Source: Kappaphycus alvarezii
Taxonomy: Eukaryota > Rhodophyta > Florideophyceae > Gigartinales > Solieriaceae
Direction: 5' to 3'
DNA: 64,000 bases
Assembly: GCA_002205965.3 (NCBI GenBank)
Contig: NADL03000676.1
Coordinates: forward strand, 38,205 to 102,204
The notes below the pieces were generated by a model. The model did not search any database and was not told where the DNA came from. It saw nothing but the letters and a program-made list of their open reading frames with translations. The first letter of the stretch is position 1. The number at the start of each line of letters is the position of its first letter. Positions 52,823 through 62,849 of the stretch are shown here, one piece after another. The translations under genes and the position numbers were made by a program.

Positions 52823-52827
52823 ATGAC
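52823..52827 (+). repeat. Target-site duplication ATGAC, right copy
   Basis: Partner of 46,459-46,463; copia coding resumes here (H-M-T-N-Q-R). Confidence 0.95.
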
Positions 52828-53900
52828 CAATCAAAGAGCATCTTGATAGATTACAAAGCAGCTAATGAAAGTGATCAAACTATAAATAATGCAGCCAGAA
52901 ACGGGGAACTTACGATCGAAGGATATGTCTCTGCACTTTTTAAGCAGAAAGGAAAAGGAGAATGTAATATTATTGAACTGCGCAACGTTGCATTCATGCA
53001 GAATATAAGAAAAACCCATTTTGCAGTCACTAGTGCAAAAAGTCGGAATCACGATTGAGTATCCACCTAACCCTCTTAAAATGAGGGCATTCAAGGATGA
53101 TGAGCTAATTATTGTTGGAAGTGCCAAAGAGCAAGGCATGTGTGAAATAGTATGTTCGGTGGCACAGGCTATAGATGGAGGTAAGGAGGCTCTAATTAGT
53201 CCAGTATAAACTGAAACTTTGAAACTATGACATCGGTGCAAGAAGCAAATCAGCCCCAAAGTCATACAGGACATGATTAGAAGTAATGCTGCTGTCGTCA
53301 TTGGTACTTAAAGTGTAAAGGAGTCCATAAAAGAAGTATGTGAAGAATATTGCAGGGATAAACAAGCGGCGGAATTAAACCCAAGCAAAACCAAGCAAGC
53401 CCGTGATTTTCTCGAACTACTCCACTTCGGTCTCATGGGACCAATGAAAATTTCGTCTCTAGGTGGTGCCAGCTATATTTTGTGTATTTTAGATGATACA
53501 AATAGAGCAATATTTAGCAAATAAGTCAGATGTACCCAAAGTTGTAGAGTCTACCATCAAAGCTATGCAGAATGTCCCAAAGAAGAAAGTTGTTTATTTC
53601 AGCACAGATCACGGTGGAGAGTATAAATCTGAGGGCCTTAAATCATACTTCAATGAGTAGTGCATTACCAATCAACTCGTACCGCCCTTCTCTCCGGAGT
53701 CCAATTGCAGAGAGAAGAGGTTAAACAGAACACTTGTCGAAGGTGCAAAAACTACGATGACTGAGCAACAAAACATTAACAATACTGATGAATGCAATTA
53801 ATAATTGAGTGAGAAAGTTGCTTGTATTAATTTTAGAAAAAACAGAGCACTGACTAAATCGACGCGTGAAAAATTTGGTAAGAAGACTTCATTTGAGATA
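52828..53900 (+). pseudogene. pol: Copia element 1: protease end, pre-integrase and integrase
   Basis: The first 240 bases carry the rest of protease and the E-L-R-N-V-A-F-M-Q-N-I block, the L-x-x-V-L-Y-V-P-x-L-like end of the region. Integrase is read in pieces: H-F-G-L-M-G-P-M and S-Y-I-L-C-I-L-D-D-T (53,410-53,500), F-S-T-D-H-G-G-E-Y-K-S (53,600-53,635, the second catalytic Asp) and P-P-F-S-P-E-S-N (about 53,690) with R-L-N-R-T-L for the region of the Glu. Several frameshifts and a TAG break it. A 156-codon frame on the other strand (52,831-53,301) is a shadow. Confidence 0.8.
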
Positions 53901-54289
53901 ATTTTGGGTACGAAACCTATTTCTTATGTTTAAGAATGTTTGGAACTAAGGCAAATGTGAAGAAACCAAAAAGGCACCTAAATGACAATTTTGATTCGAG
54001 AGCCTGGAAAGAAATTTGTGTGGGATAAAGTGATGGAGATGCGTATAGACATTTTTTACCGTATGTATTAAGATAAATTAAATCCAGAGACTTTAATTTT
54101 TGGAGAGCGTACCATCAATCACAATTATCACTATCACTAATGATGCAGTTTCTGATGAGCTAGACTCAGAAAACATTGCGTTACCAGCATGGTACCGATA
54201 TTGATGAACTTTTTGGTTATTTTCATGATGGATAGAATATTTCGAATGTTGTTGATGTTAAGAACAATAAAATAGATGATTCTGATGAT

Positions 54290-55377
54290 TCTTTACTCAA
54301 GAATGTAATCAGGGACAGACCATATTTGTTGAAAGATATACCGCTAAGTCCTGATTATCACCTAATGCCGTTTTGGCATTCCTTGCAGTACAAGAGAAGA
54401 ATAATGACCCGATCTTATTCTTCCTAGGATTTTCCAAGAGGCAGCGGATGGGATTGACTCAGAGCAATGGAAAAAAACAATGCGACTGGAGATAAAATCG
54501 ATAGAGGACCTTAAAGTTTTTAAAGTCAGTATTCTACAAGACGGAAAGAAGTCCATAAAAGAAAAATGAATATTTGATATCAAGTCAGATGAAAATGGTT
54601 AGATTGTTCGGCATAAGGCTCGATTTGTGGTCAGAGATTTTACGCAAGTACAGGTTGTCGATTACTATGAAGTGTTTTCTCCAGTAACCAAATTTTCTTC
54701 AGTACGATTCTTACTGGCCTTTGTAGCAAAAATCAGTTTAGAACTTGAACAAGTCCACATGAGGACTGCTTTTCTCAATGAAGACATGAGATGAAGAAAT
54801 TTATTTGGAAACGGCGGAGATACCGACAAAGTTTCGAAAGGAATTTGACTGCTCGTCTTGGGATCGAGAGTATTAGAGACCACTGAAAAGCATTTATGGA
54901 TTAAAATAGGCCTAGAGGGCATTTGGAATCAAGTTTCGTGATGTTACGCAATATTCAGGGTTTTAAAAGTCTACAGCAGAACTATGTTTTTATATAGGCT
55001 CTATATTGGATTGCACTGTTTTCATTGTTGTTTATGTGGATGATGTTCTAATTACTGCTCAAAATTTGGATGCATGTCAGATATTCAAGGCTATGCTTGC
55101 AGGCCATTATGATATAAGGTATCTCAAAGCTGCAAAATGTTTTCTATTCGATACACTAATAAGATAATTGCCAATTTCAACATGAACAGCTCAAATCCGA
55201 CAGTGACCTCGATGAATCCGAATATCTACATTATAATTAAAGAAAATCAGACGGTAGGGACCAGATACCCATACAGAGCACTTAGTGGATGCCTGATGTA
55301 TCTTGCCGTTACATTTCGTCCTCACACTATGTGTGCAGTTTGGTTCTTACCAAAACTTTACTCCTCACCTACTGAAG
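54290..55377 (+). pseudogene. pol: Copia element 1: reverse transcriptase
   Basis: Motifs in order: D-G-I-D-S-E-Q-W-K-K-T-M near 54,450, H-K-A-R-F-V-V-R-D-F-T-Q (54,610-54,650), Y-Y-E-V-F-S-P-V-T-K-F (54,660-54,695), A-F-L-N-E-D-M (about 54,770), and the catalytic Y-V-D-D-V-L-I-T-A at 55,034-55,060. Then Y-R-A-L-S-G-C-L-M-Y-L-A-V-T (55,270-55,315), the RT to RNase H link. The reading is cut after S-P-T-E-A (55,363-55,377) by the acidic-tail repeat. The catalytic Asp pair is kept. Confidence 0.85.
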
Positions 55378-56885
55378 CACTCTGTATTTGGCCCGTGCGG
55401 ATCGTAACGGAATTTTTTTTCGCCGTCATCTACTCACTTTTATTTTACTGTAATACCTTCCCTTGTCCAAAATTGCTTGTAGTTCCGGTCCTCCCTCGCC
55501 CTCTTTGACCCTTGCTTATCCTTACCGTGGTCCTGTCCAAATTCACTTCCATTTTATCTAGATATTTTGATACTATATCTGCCTCTCTAAGTCGATTCTA
55601 AATCAAGTTCTTTTTCCCCTTTCGCATACCCCCTCCTCCAAATTCTTTTTTTTTGGAAAAGGGCGCAAATTCACTACTAAAAATTCCCTTATAGATTTAT
55701 TTCACTTATTCCAAATCTATAGAATGCGCCCTCGGGAGCCAATTTAAACCCCTTTATTCCAAGTTTAAAACGTCCCCGATCATTGTACTTACCACCCCTC
55801 TCCCCCTACCCATTCAAAACACCCTCAATTGCCTACCACTTCCCAAATCCCACCAAAATGGAAAGCCTATGCCCCTCCAAGTCATTTACAAAAATTGCCT
55901 CCCCCGCCCCCTAAACTCCATTCCCCTACTCCCTTTCGGACCTACTGACCGTGATGACTACCTACGCCGACAAACCAAAAAATGGTGATCGAATTCGTAT
56001 GTCGCTTGTTCGTCGGGGATGAAGCGGAGGATTTAGCTGAAAGGCAGGAGTGGGAATTTGATGAGGGAGCTGGGGAGACCTTCGAGGAGTGGACAGACCC
56101 GGAATTGGTCTACGAGGTCGACGAAGAGGAGGACGAGGAGGATGATGAATAGGAGGACGAGGGGGATCATGAGGAGGATGACGAGGATGACGAGGAGGAT
56201 GACGAGGAGGGCGAGGAGGATAATGGAAAGGGAGACATGAAAATTGTTGGAAAGGTGGGGCCGGGGCTGGAAAGGATGGAACAAGTAATCCCAACGCTGG
56301 AACCGGATGGGAATATGTTTAGTAGTTAAGATATCTCCAAGGAGGTAATAGAGAGTTATGAGCCGTTCGCAGATATTTGTGGGAACTGCTTGGGCAGCTT
56401 GGATATTTTGGAGGAATTTTTTGGGTCCGATCTAGAGAGTGGGAAATAAGAGGAGCAGATCGATTGTTCGTTTCTTAAGTATCTTTTGTTTAGAGTATAT
56501 CATCCGCACAAAGTGTTTTTATGCATTTCCTGGTATCTTCTGTAGTTTTGCTCGGACTTTAGGGGTAGCCAAAAGTCTATGTAAGCTGATTAAACTGCTT
56601 CCTCACGGAGAGATCAAGCAAGTTGGCAGACACCTTGAAGTCAATTCCCGAACAGTACGAAGTTGAGAGTCAACTTCAGACCCAAGAAACATTTCTCCTA
56701 CGCTGGTCACAGAGCATAAGTGGTAGACCCTGCTCCTTTCATACTTGCTCGTGGCCCTCTCAACTGTCTTCATTATCCACTCCTTTTTGTTCGCTAAAAT
56801 ACCACGGTAGTACTTTTGTCGCTTGCAACACCTCCTTGGGGAAGTTGGTTCTTAGTACCTCTTCTCCTGACAATTTACCCTTCTC
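55378..56885 (+). mobile_element. Acidic-tail repeat copy h, inserted in copia element 1
   Basis: The 1,508-bp insertion interrupts copia coding between S-P-T-E-A and K-R-V-L-R-Y-L-K. It starts near TCTGTATTTGGCCCGTGCGG and ends ACTATCA. It holds a pyrimidine-rich leader (to about 55,940), the acidic reading frame (55,982-56,449), and the family's 3' block (56,470-56,885) with the TATA-like AAAAGTCTATGTAAGCTGA. I do not find a clear target duplication. The left end lacks a copy of the 3' block, so it is either 5'-truncated or not an LTR element. It is the best-preserved copy in the window. Confidence 0.75.
55982..56449 (+). pseudogene. Acidic-tail protein of the dispersed repeat, copy h
   Basis: One frame of 155 codons from ATG 55,982 to TAA 56,447-56,449, with two internal stops (TAG 56,150-56,152 and TAA 56,327-56,329). 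Order: V-I-E-F-V-C-R-L-F-V-G-D-E, a Glu-rich segment G-A-G-E-T-F-E-E-W, about 35 nearly pure E/D residues, a Gly/Lys linker, I-P-T-L-E-P-D-G-N, and the C-terminal C-G-N-C-L-G-S-L-D-I-L-E-E-F-F-G-S-D-L-E. A one-base shift upstream, the T-T-Y-A-D-K block of copy b is also present, so the protein probably began further left. The function is unknown. Copies b, c and d keep the C-terminal motif, so it was under selection at some time. Confidence 0.6.
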
Positions 56886-57660
56886 ACTATCAGTGACGGC
56901 TAAAAGGGTGCTACGGTATCTTAAGTATACAAAGAGCTACAAAATTGTTACATTAAAAAGGTAATACTAAATCAACGTGCAGTTGTACTCTATGTGCTGT
57001 AACAAAATACAGCACTATGCATTTATATTTTAATGCGGTAAACGATTTAATCTTTGGATCACACTCTGTTAGAATACTCTTATCTATCTTGTATATCATG
57101 GTCTGCAATAGCTAGGACCTTGGTGATAAAGTGAAATAACCTACGGACGATAACCATAACCCTATACAATATACGGTACCTTAAGTATACAAAGGACTAC
57201 AAAATCACTTAAAGAGTGCAGAATAACCAATATTTTATTAGTTACTCTGATTAATATCTGGCCGGGGACAAAATCAGAAAATCAACAAGCGGTTATGTTT
57301 TTTGTCTAGGGGGAGCTGCAGTAACATGGAAGTTGAAGCTACTTAATGTTGTGGTCACACCGATTACGGAAGCAGAGTACATTTCCCAGGCTATGAACAC
57401 AAGGGAAGCACAATGGATTCGTAAGCTAATCAAGGATTTCGGTTTGAAGCAAGATTCGGAACAATTTTTTGCTGGCAACATGATGGCTCTCAAATTGGAT
57501 AAAGAGTTATCTCCCTTAGATTGAAGCAAAAACATTGATGCTTAATTTCATATTTTTTGTGTAACTACGTTGCAAATGGAAAAATGACTATTTCATACAC
57601 CCCGGTGGAATCTATGATTGCCGATTGTTTGACTAAGCCACTGGACAGAGTCAAGCTGGA
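56886..57660 (+). pseudogene. pol: Copia element 1: RNase H and end of pol
   Basis: Reading resumes with A-K-R-V-L-R-Y-L-K-Y-T-K (56,891-56,930). After a 260-bp insertion-like stretch the same block recurs (57,172-57,206) and continues with Y-S-D, Y-L-A-G-D-K and the RNase H part S-Y-V-M/G-G-A-A-V-T-W-K-L-K (about 57,310-57,340). I-T-E-A-E-Y-I-S-Q-A and W-I-R-K-L-I-K-D-F (57,363-57,440) follow. The last piece is Y-T-P-V-E-S-M-I-A-D-C-L-T-K-P-L (57,597-57,645), the usual copia C-terminus. Confidence 0.85.
56912..57206 (+). repeat. About 260-bp insertion flanked by a 34-bp duplication of copia sequence
   Basis: TACGGTATCTTAAGTATACA at 56,912 and TACGGTACCTTAAGTATACA at 57,172 start a 34-bp direct repeat with about three differences. 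The 226 bp between is AT-rich and not copia. It could be an insertion with a long target duplication or a replication error. Confidence 0.65.
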
Positions 57661-57703
57661 AATATGTGCAAAAAAATGAGTATGATTCAAGAAAAAGACT
57701 GAA

Positions 57704-57714
57704 CTGAGGGGGCA
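57704..57714 (+). promoter_or_regulatory. Copia element 1 polypurine tract
   Basis: CTGAGGGGGCA directly precedes the 3' LTR, like the G-run of other copia elements. Confidence 0.75.
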
Positions 57715-58074
57715 TGGTAAAGAAGCACGTGTTTACCAATGCATATATGTATAATGCATAAAGAAGGGCAATTAGCCCTTCTATATTTTTACAAGAGTAT
57801 TGCACATGAGCGTTGGACAACACGATAAGCTTAATTGTCTTCTTTTTTATATTAGGTTGTTAATTATAGCTCTACAACGTGTAAGCCATTGTAATAATTG
57901 TTTAGAAAGTTTGATTGCAGTAAGGACGATAAAAACCAATTTTCTTTGTTTGAATCAATCTCGACTGATACCACCGAACTAACTAATACCGGTACCGAAA
58001 AATTCAACACTTGTAGTATCTTGAGATCCAAGTTACGACTAACATCGTAAAACTCATCGCTGCGCATTTACCCA
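57715..58074 (+). repeat. Copia element 1, 3' LTR
   Basis: Starts TGGTAAAG after the polypurine tract and ends near CCCA. Its last 215 bp match the truncated 5' LTR at 45,330-45,548. Confidence 0.75.
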
Positions 58075-58930
58075 AGTGGTCACAGCCATTCTGATTGAGC
58101 GGAGGAGAAACTCCACCGTAATTCGTTCAGTGGCTACATCTACATGATCTCCGGTCATTCTGAGAGCTGGAGAAGTAAAAATCAATCCTTTGTATCCCCT
58201 GGGCTCCGCTGAAGCCGAAACATCTCCTCGTCTCTTCTATCAAAGATGAAATTTTTGTCCATAAGTTTGTGTCAGCTATATCCTTATATACGGGGGAAAG
58301 AGGGGGTTCGTTTATTGTGACAGATGTTTCGGCTTAGTAAGGGGGGAATGGTGGGGTACATTATTTCGTCGTTTGGCACTTCTACCGGGAGGGATCTACG
58401 CGGAGTTTGGAGGGAAGGAAGGGAGAAAAAAGAAATGGGTCTGCGCTTCCGTGACGCTGTGACTACATCTATGGGTCAAGGCATGGTTGTATACATCGAC
58501 CATAATCGGGGAAGATAGCCAAAGCTTTATCTCCATCGCTCAAAACGGAGTGCTCAATGACAGGTCCAAACATTGCGACTTTTAGCGAGGTTAGTGGGGC
58601 TGGGTTACTGCGTTGTGCAAATGTTGGGAGTCCTATGAATTTTTGTTCAAACATGACTCGTGATTGACAGTAAAAGTAAAGGATTCTGAAAAACTTTAGG
58701 ATAGATCGAATACATCTTCTACGAGTAAAACCACTCAAGCCTTTCCCCCAGTAACGGAGTATTTCTACCAAATAAAAATTAGCCGGTAGCCTGATCAACA
58801 AGCAAGGCGCATTGGAGGTTATTACTAAAGCAGCATGCCGTTAAAGGAGAATAGACATTAAGTATAAAAGCGGGGAACATAAATGGGGGGTTCATTTATT
58901 GTAAGGGATAAGCTGTCTCTTATAAAATGG
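58075..58930. other. Unassigned region with a 110-codon minus frame
   Basis: The minus frame at 58,801-58,469 starts with a true ATG and ends near a TAG. It has a basic N-terminal half (G-F-T-R-R-R-C-I-R-S) and no recognised motif. Two similar segments (58,284-58,325 and 58,863-58,905; GGGGGTTCRTTTATTGT) flank it as direct repeats about 580 bp apart. It may be a small element. Confidence 0.3.
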
Positions 58931-59070
58931 TTGTCGAAAGCTTTATGGGGGGAAACATCTTTCCAGAGTACTATCCATCGGCAGAGATGGTAGCGGACAT
59001 TACGACTAAGCCACTACCCTTTACTTAGTTCTAGCATCTAGTTTAGAAGCTTAGCAAGAGACGTTAACTA
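58931..59070 (+). pseudogene. Copia pol C-terminal scrap
   Basis: The frame reads S-A-E-M-V-A-D-I-T-T-K-P-L-P-F-T (58,978-59,026), the C-terminal copia RNase H signature A-D-x-x-T-K-P-L. It does not belong to element 1, which has its own ending at 57,645, so a third copia element is represented. Confidence 0.7.
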
Positions 59071-59490
59071 CCGGCAGAGTTCCCTGTGAGAAGTGATGTT
59101 ACAGTTCATTGATGCGAAATAAACTAAGCCCTGCTCTCGTAGTGTAACAAGGTGGTCTTACGCCTGCTGTGTAAAATTTTCACAGCGTAGCCCATCAGTC
59201 TACAACGCTACATAATGGCTTCTCAGCACTTGATAATTACTGACTCAAATACTGGAGAAAGAGACACAAGGAGGGTAATTTCATTATAGTCCGAACCAAT
59301 AATCTGAAGTACAGAGTGGTGGTAAATATTTACGAGTTGTACAGGGATAATTTTTGGGTTATTTTAGTGCATGGAAGATGTGGTCGTTTATATCCATGCC
59401 ATTAACGCGTTATTGTACAGTGGATCCACACGCCCCTCGCTGCCCTCACTGTATCTGAGCGCGCGAAATCTCCCCGCTATGGCCACTTCT
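59071..59490. other. No feature seen
   Basis: Possibly LTR sequence of the copia scrap, but no partner was found. Confidence 0.35.
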
Positions 59491-59625
59491 GTGCCGAAAT
59501 ACGTATCGAATTCCACCCGATGGCTTTCGATATATACGGGTTTGCCGGTCCCGGTGCCGAACGAAGTCTGTCCAGAATAGCTGAGTACATCGCTCTACGG
59601 AAAGGCAGTAGCCCTGCCTTCCAGT
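59481..59625 (+). pseudogene. C-terminal scrap of a non-LTR endonuclease-type protein
   Basis: The frame G-H-F-C-A-E-I-R-I-E-F-H-P-M-A-F-D-I-Y-G continues to G-F-A-G-P-G-A-E-R-S-L-S-R-I-A-E-Y and ends at a stop near 59,625. It parallels the C-terminus of copy A (L-P-V-G-I-D-V-F-G, then F-F-R-R-L) and the scrap at 6691-6780. The rest to about 59,880 is an Arg-rich open frame (59,652-59,882) that may be the element's end or a chance frame. Confidence 0.5.
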
Positions 59626-60275
59626 GAGGTTTTCGAACTTTTTCAATCGAATTGAGCAATAAGCAGTACACGCGGAAGCGAGCGGCCCTCGGATGGGTAG
59701 AACGCCACAGCTGTGCTGGTTCTCGTCACAAGCGTAATTCTGATGCAGCCCTCGTTCTCGTCACGAGCGTACGTCTGATTCTGTCGAATGCGCCAAAAGC
59801 GCTGCGGAGATCTAGCGCACGTCAACTTAGAGCTGTAGCGGGATACCTACACCGTCTCCAGTCTTCGGCAATGCCAGAATAGCCCTTGCAAGCTAGGTTT
59901 GATACTTGTCCTGGATGAACAGTTTGGTTGTGACAGGTTTACATGCAGTTGCATGAAACATACAGGTTGGTCATTTAGACATGGACGCACGTGTATTTTG
60001 TCACAGCGAGGCATTATCAATATCAAATGCATCGTCCTCAGGGCATTTGTTGTGTGAAGGTGATTACCTCAGAAATACTCTAGAGCTAGTGATTTAGAAC
60101 TGGATATATGTGGGTTGAGGTAACCAAAGTCACTGAACTAAAAGTAACGAGTACGAAATACTCAGCTTGAAATCTAAGTTCTACACGACTAGGACTAGCA
60201 CCTTGGTCTTCGTAAGTTTCGTACCTGGACGAAGCGCCAGTTTTTGTTCAAACCCTTTGAAAACTATCAAAGGCT

Positions 60276-61072
60276 ATGGGCGCAGAACTCATGGTGAAAA
60301 ACATAAGATATTCGATTGAAAAGTTAACGCAGAAGAACTACTCCGTGTGGGCGTTGCAGTTACGCCTTATTTTGGAATCTCGTGATTTGTCGCGCTTTGC
60401 TGAAAAAGGCCTTGGTTTCGAAACGGAGATTAAAAGGGATGATTCCGTAGATTTTGCGTCAAAGAAAAACAAATACTACAGGCTACAGCAACAGTACTTG
60501 GCCGAAATTTTACTGAATGTTGACTCTAAATATAAATATAAATATAAATAAGGAAGAGAGATCCTAAAGAGGTATGGGATGCTCTAGAGATCTTGCAAAG
60601 AAGCAAGTCTGCAGCAAGTCAGTATTCTATGAGAACAAAATTGTTCAGACTCCGTATAGTGGAGGGTCAGTCGATTGGGTCAAACATTGAAGAAGTATGT
60701 GAAATTGAAAATGATCTAGCATTAAGTGGCTATGAACTAGAATCGAACTACAAAAAGTTTGCTCTTTTGCAGGGCTTAGGGAAGGATTATGAAGTGATAA
60801 AAGCTTTTCTTCAAAATAGTATGGATTTGTCATTCGAGGAAACTGTCTCCAGGTTGGAGATGAGAGAAGAGGAACTGAACATGAAAGGAAGGAAAAACAA
60901 AGATAAAACACCTCATTATTCACTGGAAAGAGCAACAGTAAGCGGAAACCATTTAATGGAAAGTGTCATAGTTGTGGCAAACGAGGCCATCAGTTTTACA
61001 AGTGCTACCCAAATCCAGAGTCAAAGAGTTATAGGCATCATTTTAAAACCTCACCTAAAATTGAGGAAATAA
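60276..61072 (+). pseudogene. gag: Copia element 2 gag
   Basis: Two frames. 60,276-60,551 reads V-K-N-I-R-Y-S-I-E-K-L-T-Q-K-N-Y-S-V-W, the typical copia gag start, and ends in a run of K-Y codons from an AAATAT-type microsatellite (about 60,528-60,552). The frame shifts there, and the protein continues at 60,560 (D-P-K-E-V-W-D-A-L-E) through 60,930 with L-L-Q-G-L-G-K-D-Y-E-V-I and S-F-E-E-T-V-S-R-L-E. The true continuation then moves to another frame near 60,950, which carries the zinc knuckle C-H-S-C-G-K-R-G-H-Q-F-Y-K-C (60,964-61,005; C-x2-C-x4-H-x4-C, complete). Confidence 0.85.
60528..60552. repeat. TAAATA-type hexanucleotide microsatellite in gag
   Basis: About four units of TAAATA; the reading frame changes within it, so a length change here explains the break. 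Confidence 0.8.
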
Positions 61073-61690
61073 TTCGCAGTCTAAATGAGAGGGCAAAGGC
61101 TAAGGATGAGATGGACAATACTGCTGGTATTGGAGGCGACAGTAATGACACAGCTTATGTTGCCTTTGGTACTTGATTAGAGGACATGAGTACTTCATGT
61201 TTTTTAGACAGCTGCGCAACTCAACACATGACGAATCAACGTGATGATTTATTTGACTATGAACTAGAAGAAAACGCTGAGAATACTGTAAGCACAGCAT
61301 CCGACGGTGAGAAACTTAAAGTGAAGGGTCATGATACAGTGTATCTAAAACAGTATATAGGCAATGAATGAATGACCATTCGTTTAAATCGAGTCGCTTA
61401 TATGTCAGATATCGGAACAAGTCTGGTCTCATAGCCCTTGGCTCAAAAGGCAGATATAAGCATTCAGTGTCTAGGAAGTTCTACTAAGATGATTGATAGA
61501 CATGTTATTAACAACTTCATGATCGGACGTAATAAAGGACATGGAAATTGTGAGCTGGCAGGGGCTGTTGCTAGTAATGCTAAAGTTTTCATGCTTAATG
61601 AAGGGTCAAATGACGACATGAAGTTGATGCACAGAAGATTTTGTCACAAAAAATACAAATACTACAGAACAAATGATACGTCATAGTGTG
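61073..61690 (+). pseudogene. pol: Copia element 2 protease and pre-integrase region
   Basis: The frame carrying the zinc knuckle continues to TGA 61,173-61,175 and on through C-F-L-D-S-C-A-T-Q-H-M-T-N-Q (61,198-61,240), the copia protease motif with Cys for Gly, to TGA at 61,369. 61,438-61,686 contains M-K-L-M-H-R-R-F-C-H-K-K, the W-H-x-R-L-G-H-like pre-integrase motif. H-M-T-N-Q-R here is the intact version of the site hit by the gypsy element in element 1. Confidence 0.8.
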
Positions 61691-61759
61691 ATAGAGGGTC
61701 ATAATAAGGTCAAGAATGGTAATTTAAATGTGTGTCTTGAATGCTGTGATGGGAACACA

Positions 61760-62330
61760 CCCTCGTCTTGAAAAAAGACCAGGAGAAGTACTGGAACTAA
61801 TTCATTCTGATACAGTAGGACCCACCAGAGTGGAATCGCTTGGTGGATCGAAATATATTGTTGGGTTCCTTGATTATGCTGGTGGTGCATCGTAAGTAAA
61901 GATTCCTAAGACCGCTCAGAGTCACCGAAAGCTTTGGAGTCTCTATTTAATGTTGTAGAGAACATAACTAAGAAAAAGTCAAGTACGACCGGACTGATGG
62001 TGCAAAGGAGTACATGTCCAGGGAGCTGGAAAACATTTTTAATAGAAAGAGCATTGTGCATGAGCAAACCCCTCCATACTCACCCGAATCAAACGGGAGA
62101 GCAGAGAGACCTCATCGACACTGGTTGAAGGAGCCAGGACATTTTGTCAGAACTGAAAACCATTTACAATCTAGAGGATTGTGAATTTTTATGGACTGAA
62201 GCCGTATCTATAATGACTACGTTCAGGAACCGAACTCTTACGAATTCGACCATAAGTCGTTTAGATAATGACAACCTCATGAGATTGTATATGAACTAAT
62301 CAAGACGTCTCAAATCTACGAACTTTTGGA
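61760..62330 (+). pseudogene. pol: Copia element 2 integrase
   Basis: E-L-I-H-S-D-T-V-G-P (61,797-61,826) carries the first catalytic Asp, followed by S-K-Y-I-V-G-F-L-D-Y-A. The second Asp and the Glu region (P-P-Y-S-P-E-S-N-G-R-A-E near 62,070-62,105) are legible in other frames. Frameshifts separate the parts. Confidence 0.75.
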
Positions 62331-62849
62331 TCAAAAGTGAAAGTAAAGAAATCTAAGCCGTATATACAACGTAAGTTTGATGTTCGTACATGGACGGGTT
62401 CCATGTCGGTTATGCTGCTGAGTCTGCATACAGAATTTAGATACCGATTGGTAGGAAGGTAATTGTACCAAGGGATGTACTCTTCATCGAAAATATGGTC
62501 TCAACGCCTGCCAATTGTGTCAGCTTTGGTTTGAATGATGGTTCAGAAACCTCAGACAGTGAAAGTGATAGTCACAGTCAACTTGAGGACAAGGAATGTA
62601 ATGATTCAGATTCAAATTTGGATATTGAAAAGCCCATACAGAGAATGAGGATATGGTAACGCATATTCCAGTCGTTGCAAAACGGAAAGCTAGGCGACCA
62701 GACAGATGGACATACGACAGGATGCTCGCTTATTTGTTTGCAGAAGAAATTAATAAGCATTTAGTGCAAAAGACACCGTCCACTTTAGATGAAGCAGTGA
62801 GTGGTCCATATAAAAAGATTGTTTTGATGCAAACAAAACGTTAGTGGAC

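Larger units (their letters stand above)
45330..58074 (+). mobile_element. Ty1/copia element 1, interrupted by two later insertions
   Basis: Copia domain order is found on the plus strand with two foreign insertions removed: gag (45,851-46,160), protease (to 46,463), pre-integrase and integrase (52,828-53,900), reverse transcriptase (54,290-55,170), RNase H (55,260-55,377, then 56,886-57,660), a polypurine tract and 3' LTR (57,715-58,074). The gypsy element at 46,464-52,822 sits within the protease codons, and an acidic-tail repeat (55,378-56,885) within the RT/RNase H junction. The 5' LTR is truncated on its left. Many stops and frameshifts show it was dead or dying before or after those hits. 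Element 2 (59,895 to the right edge) is a close relative. Confidence 0.85.

Noticed and set aside
52831-53301. 156-codon minus-strand protein
   Set aside because: It lies opposite readable copia coding sequence and has no motif of its own.
55962-56294. Pro/His-rich 110-codon minus-strand protein
   Set aside because: It is the reverse of the E/D-rich acidic frame, which is conserved in another copy while the Pro-rich reading is not.
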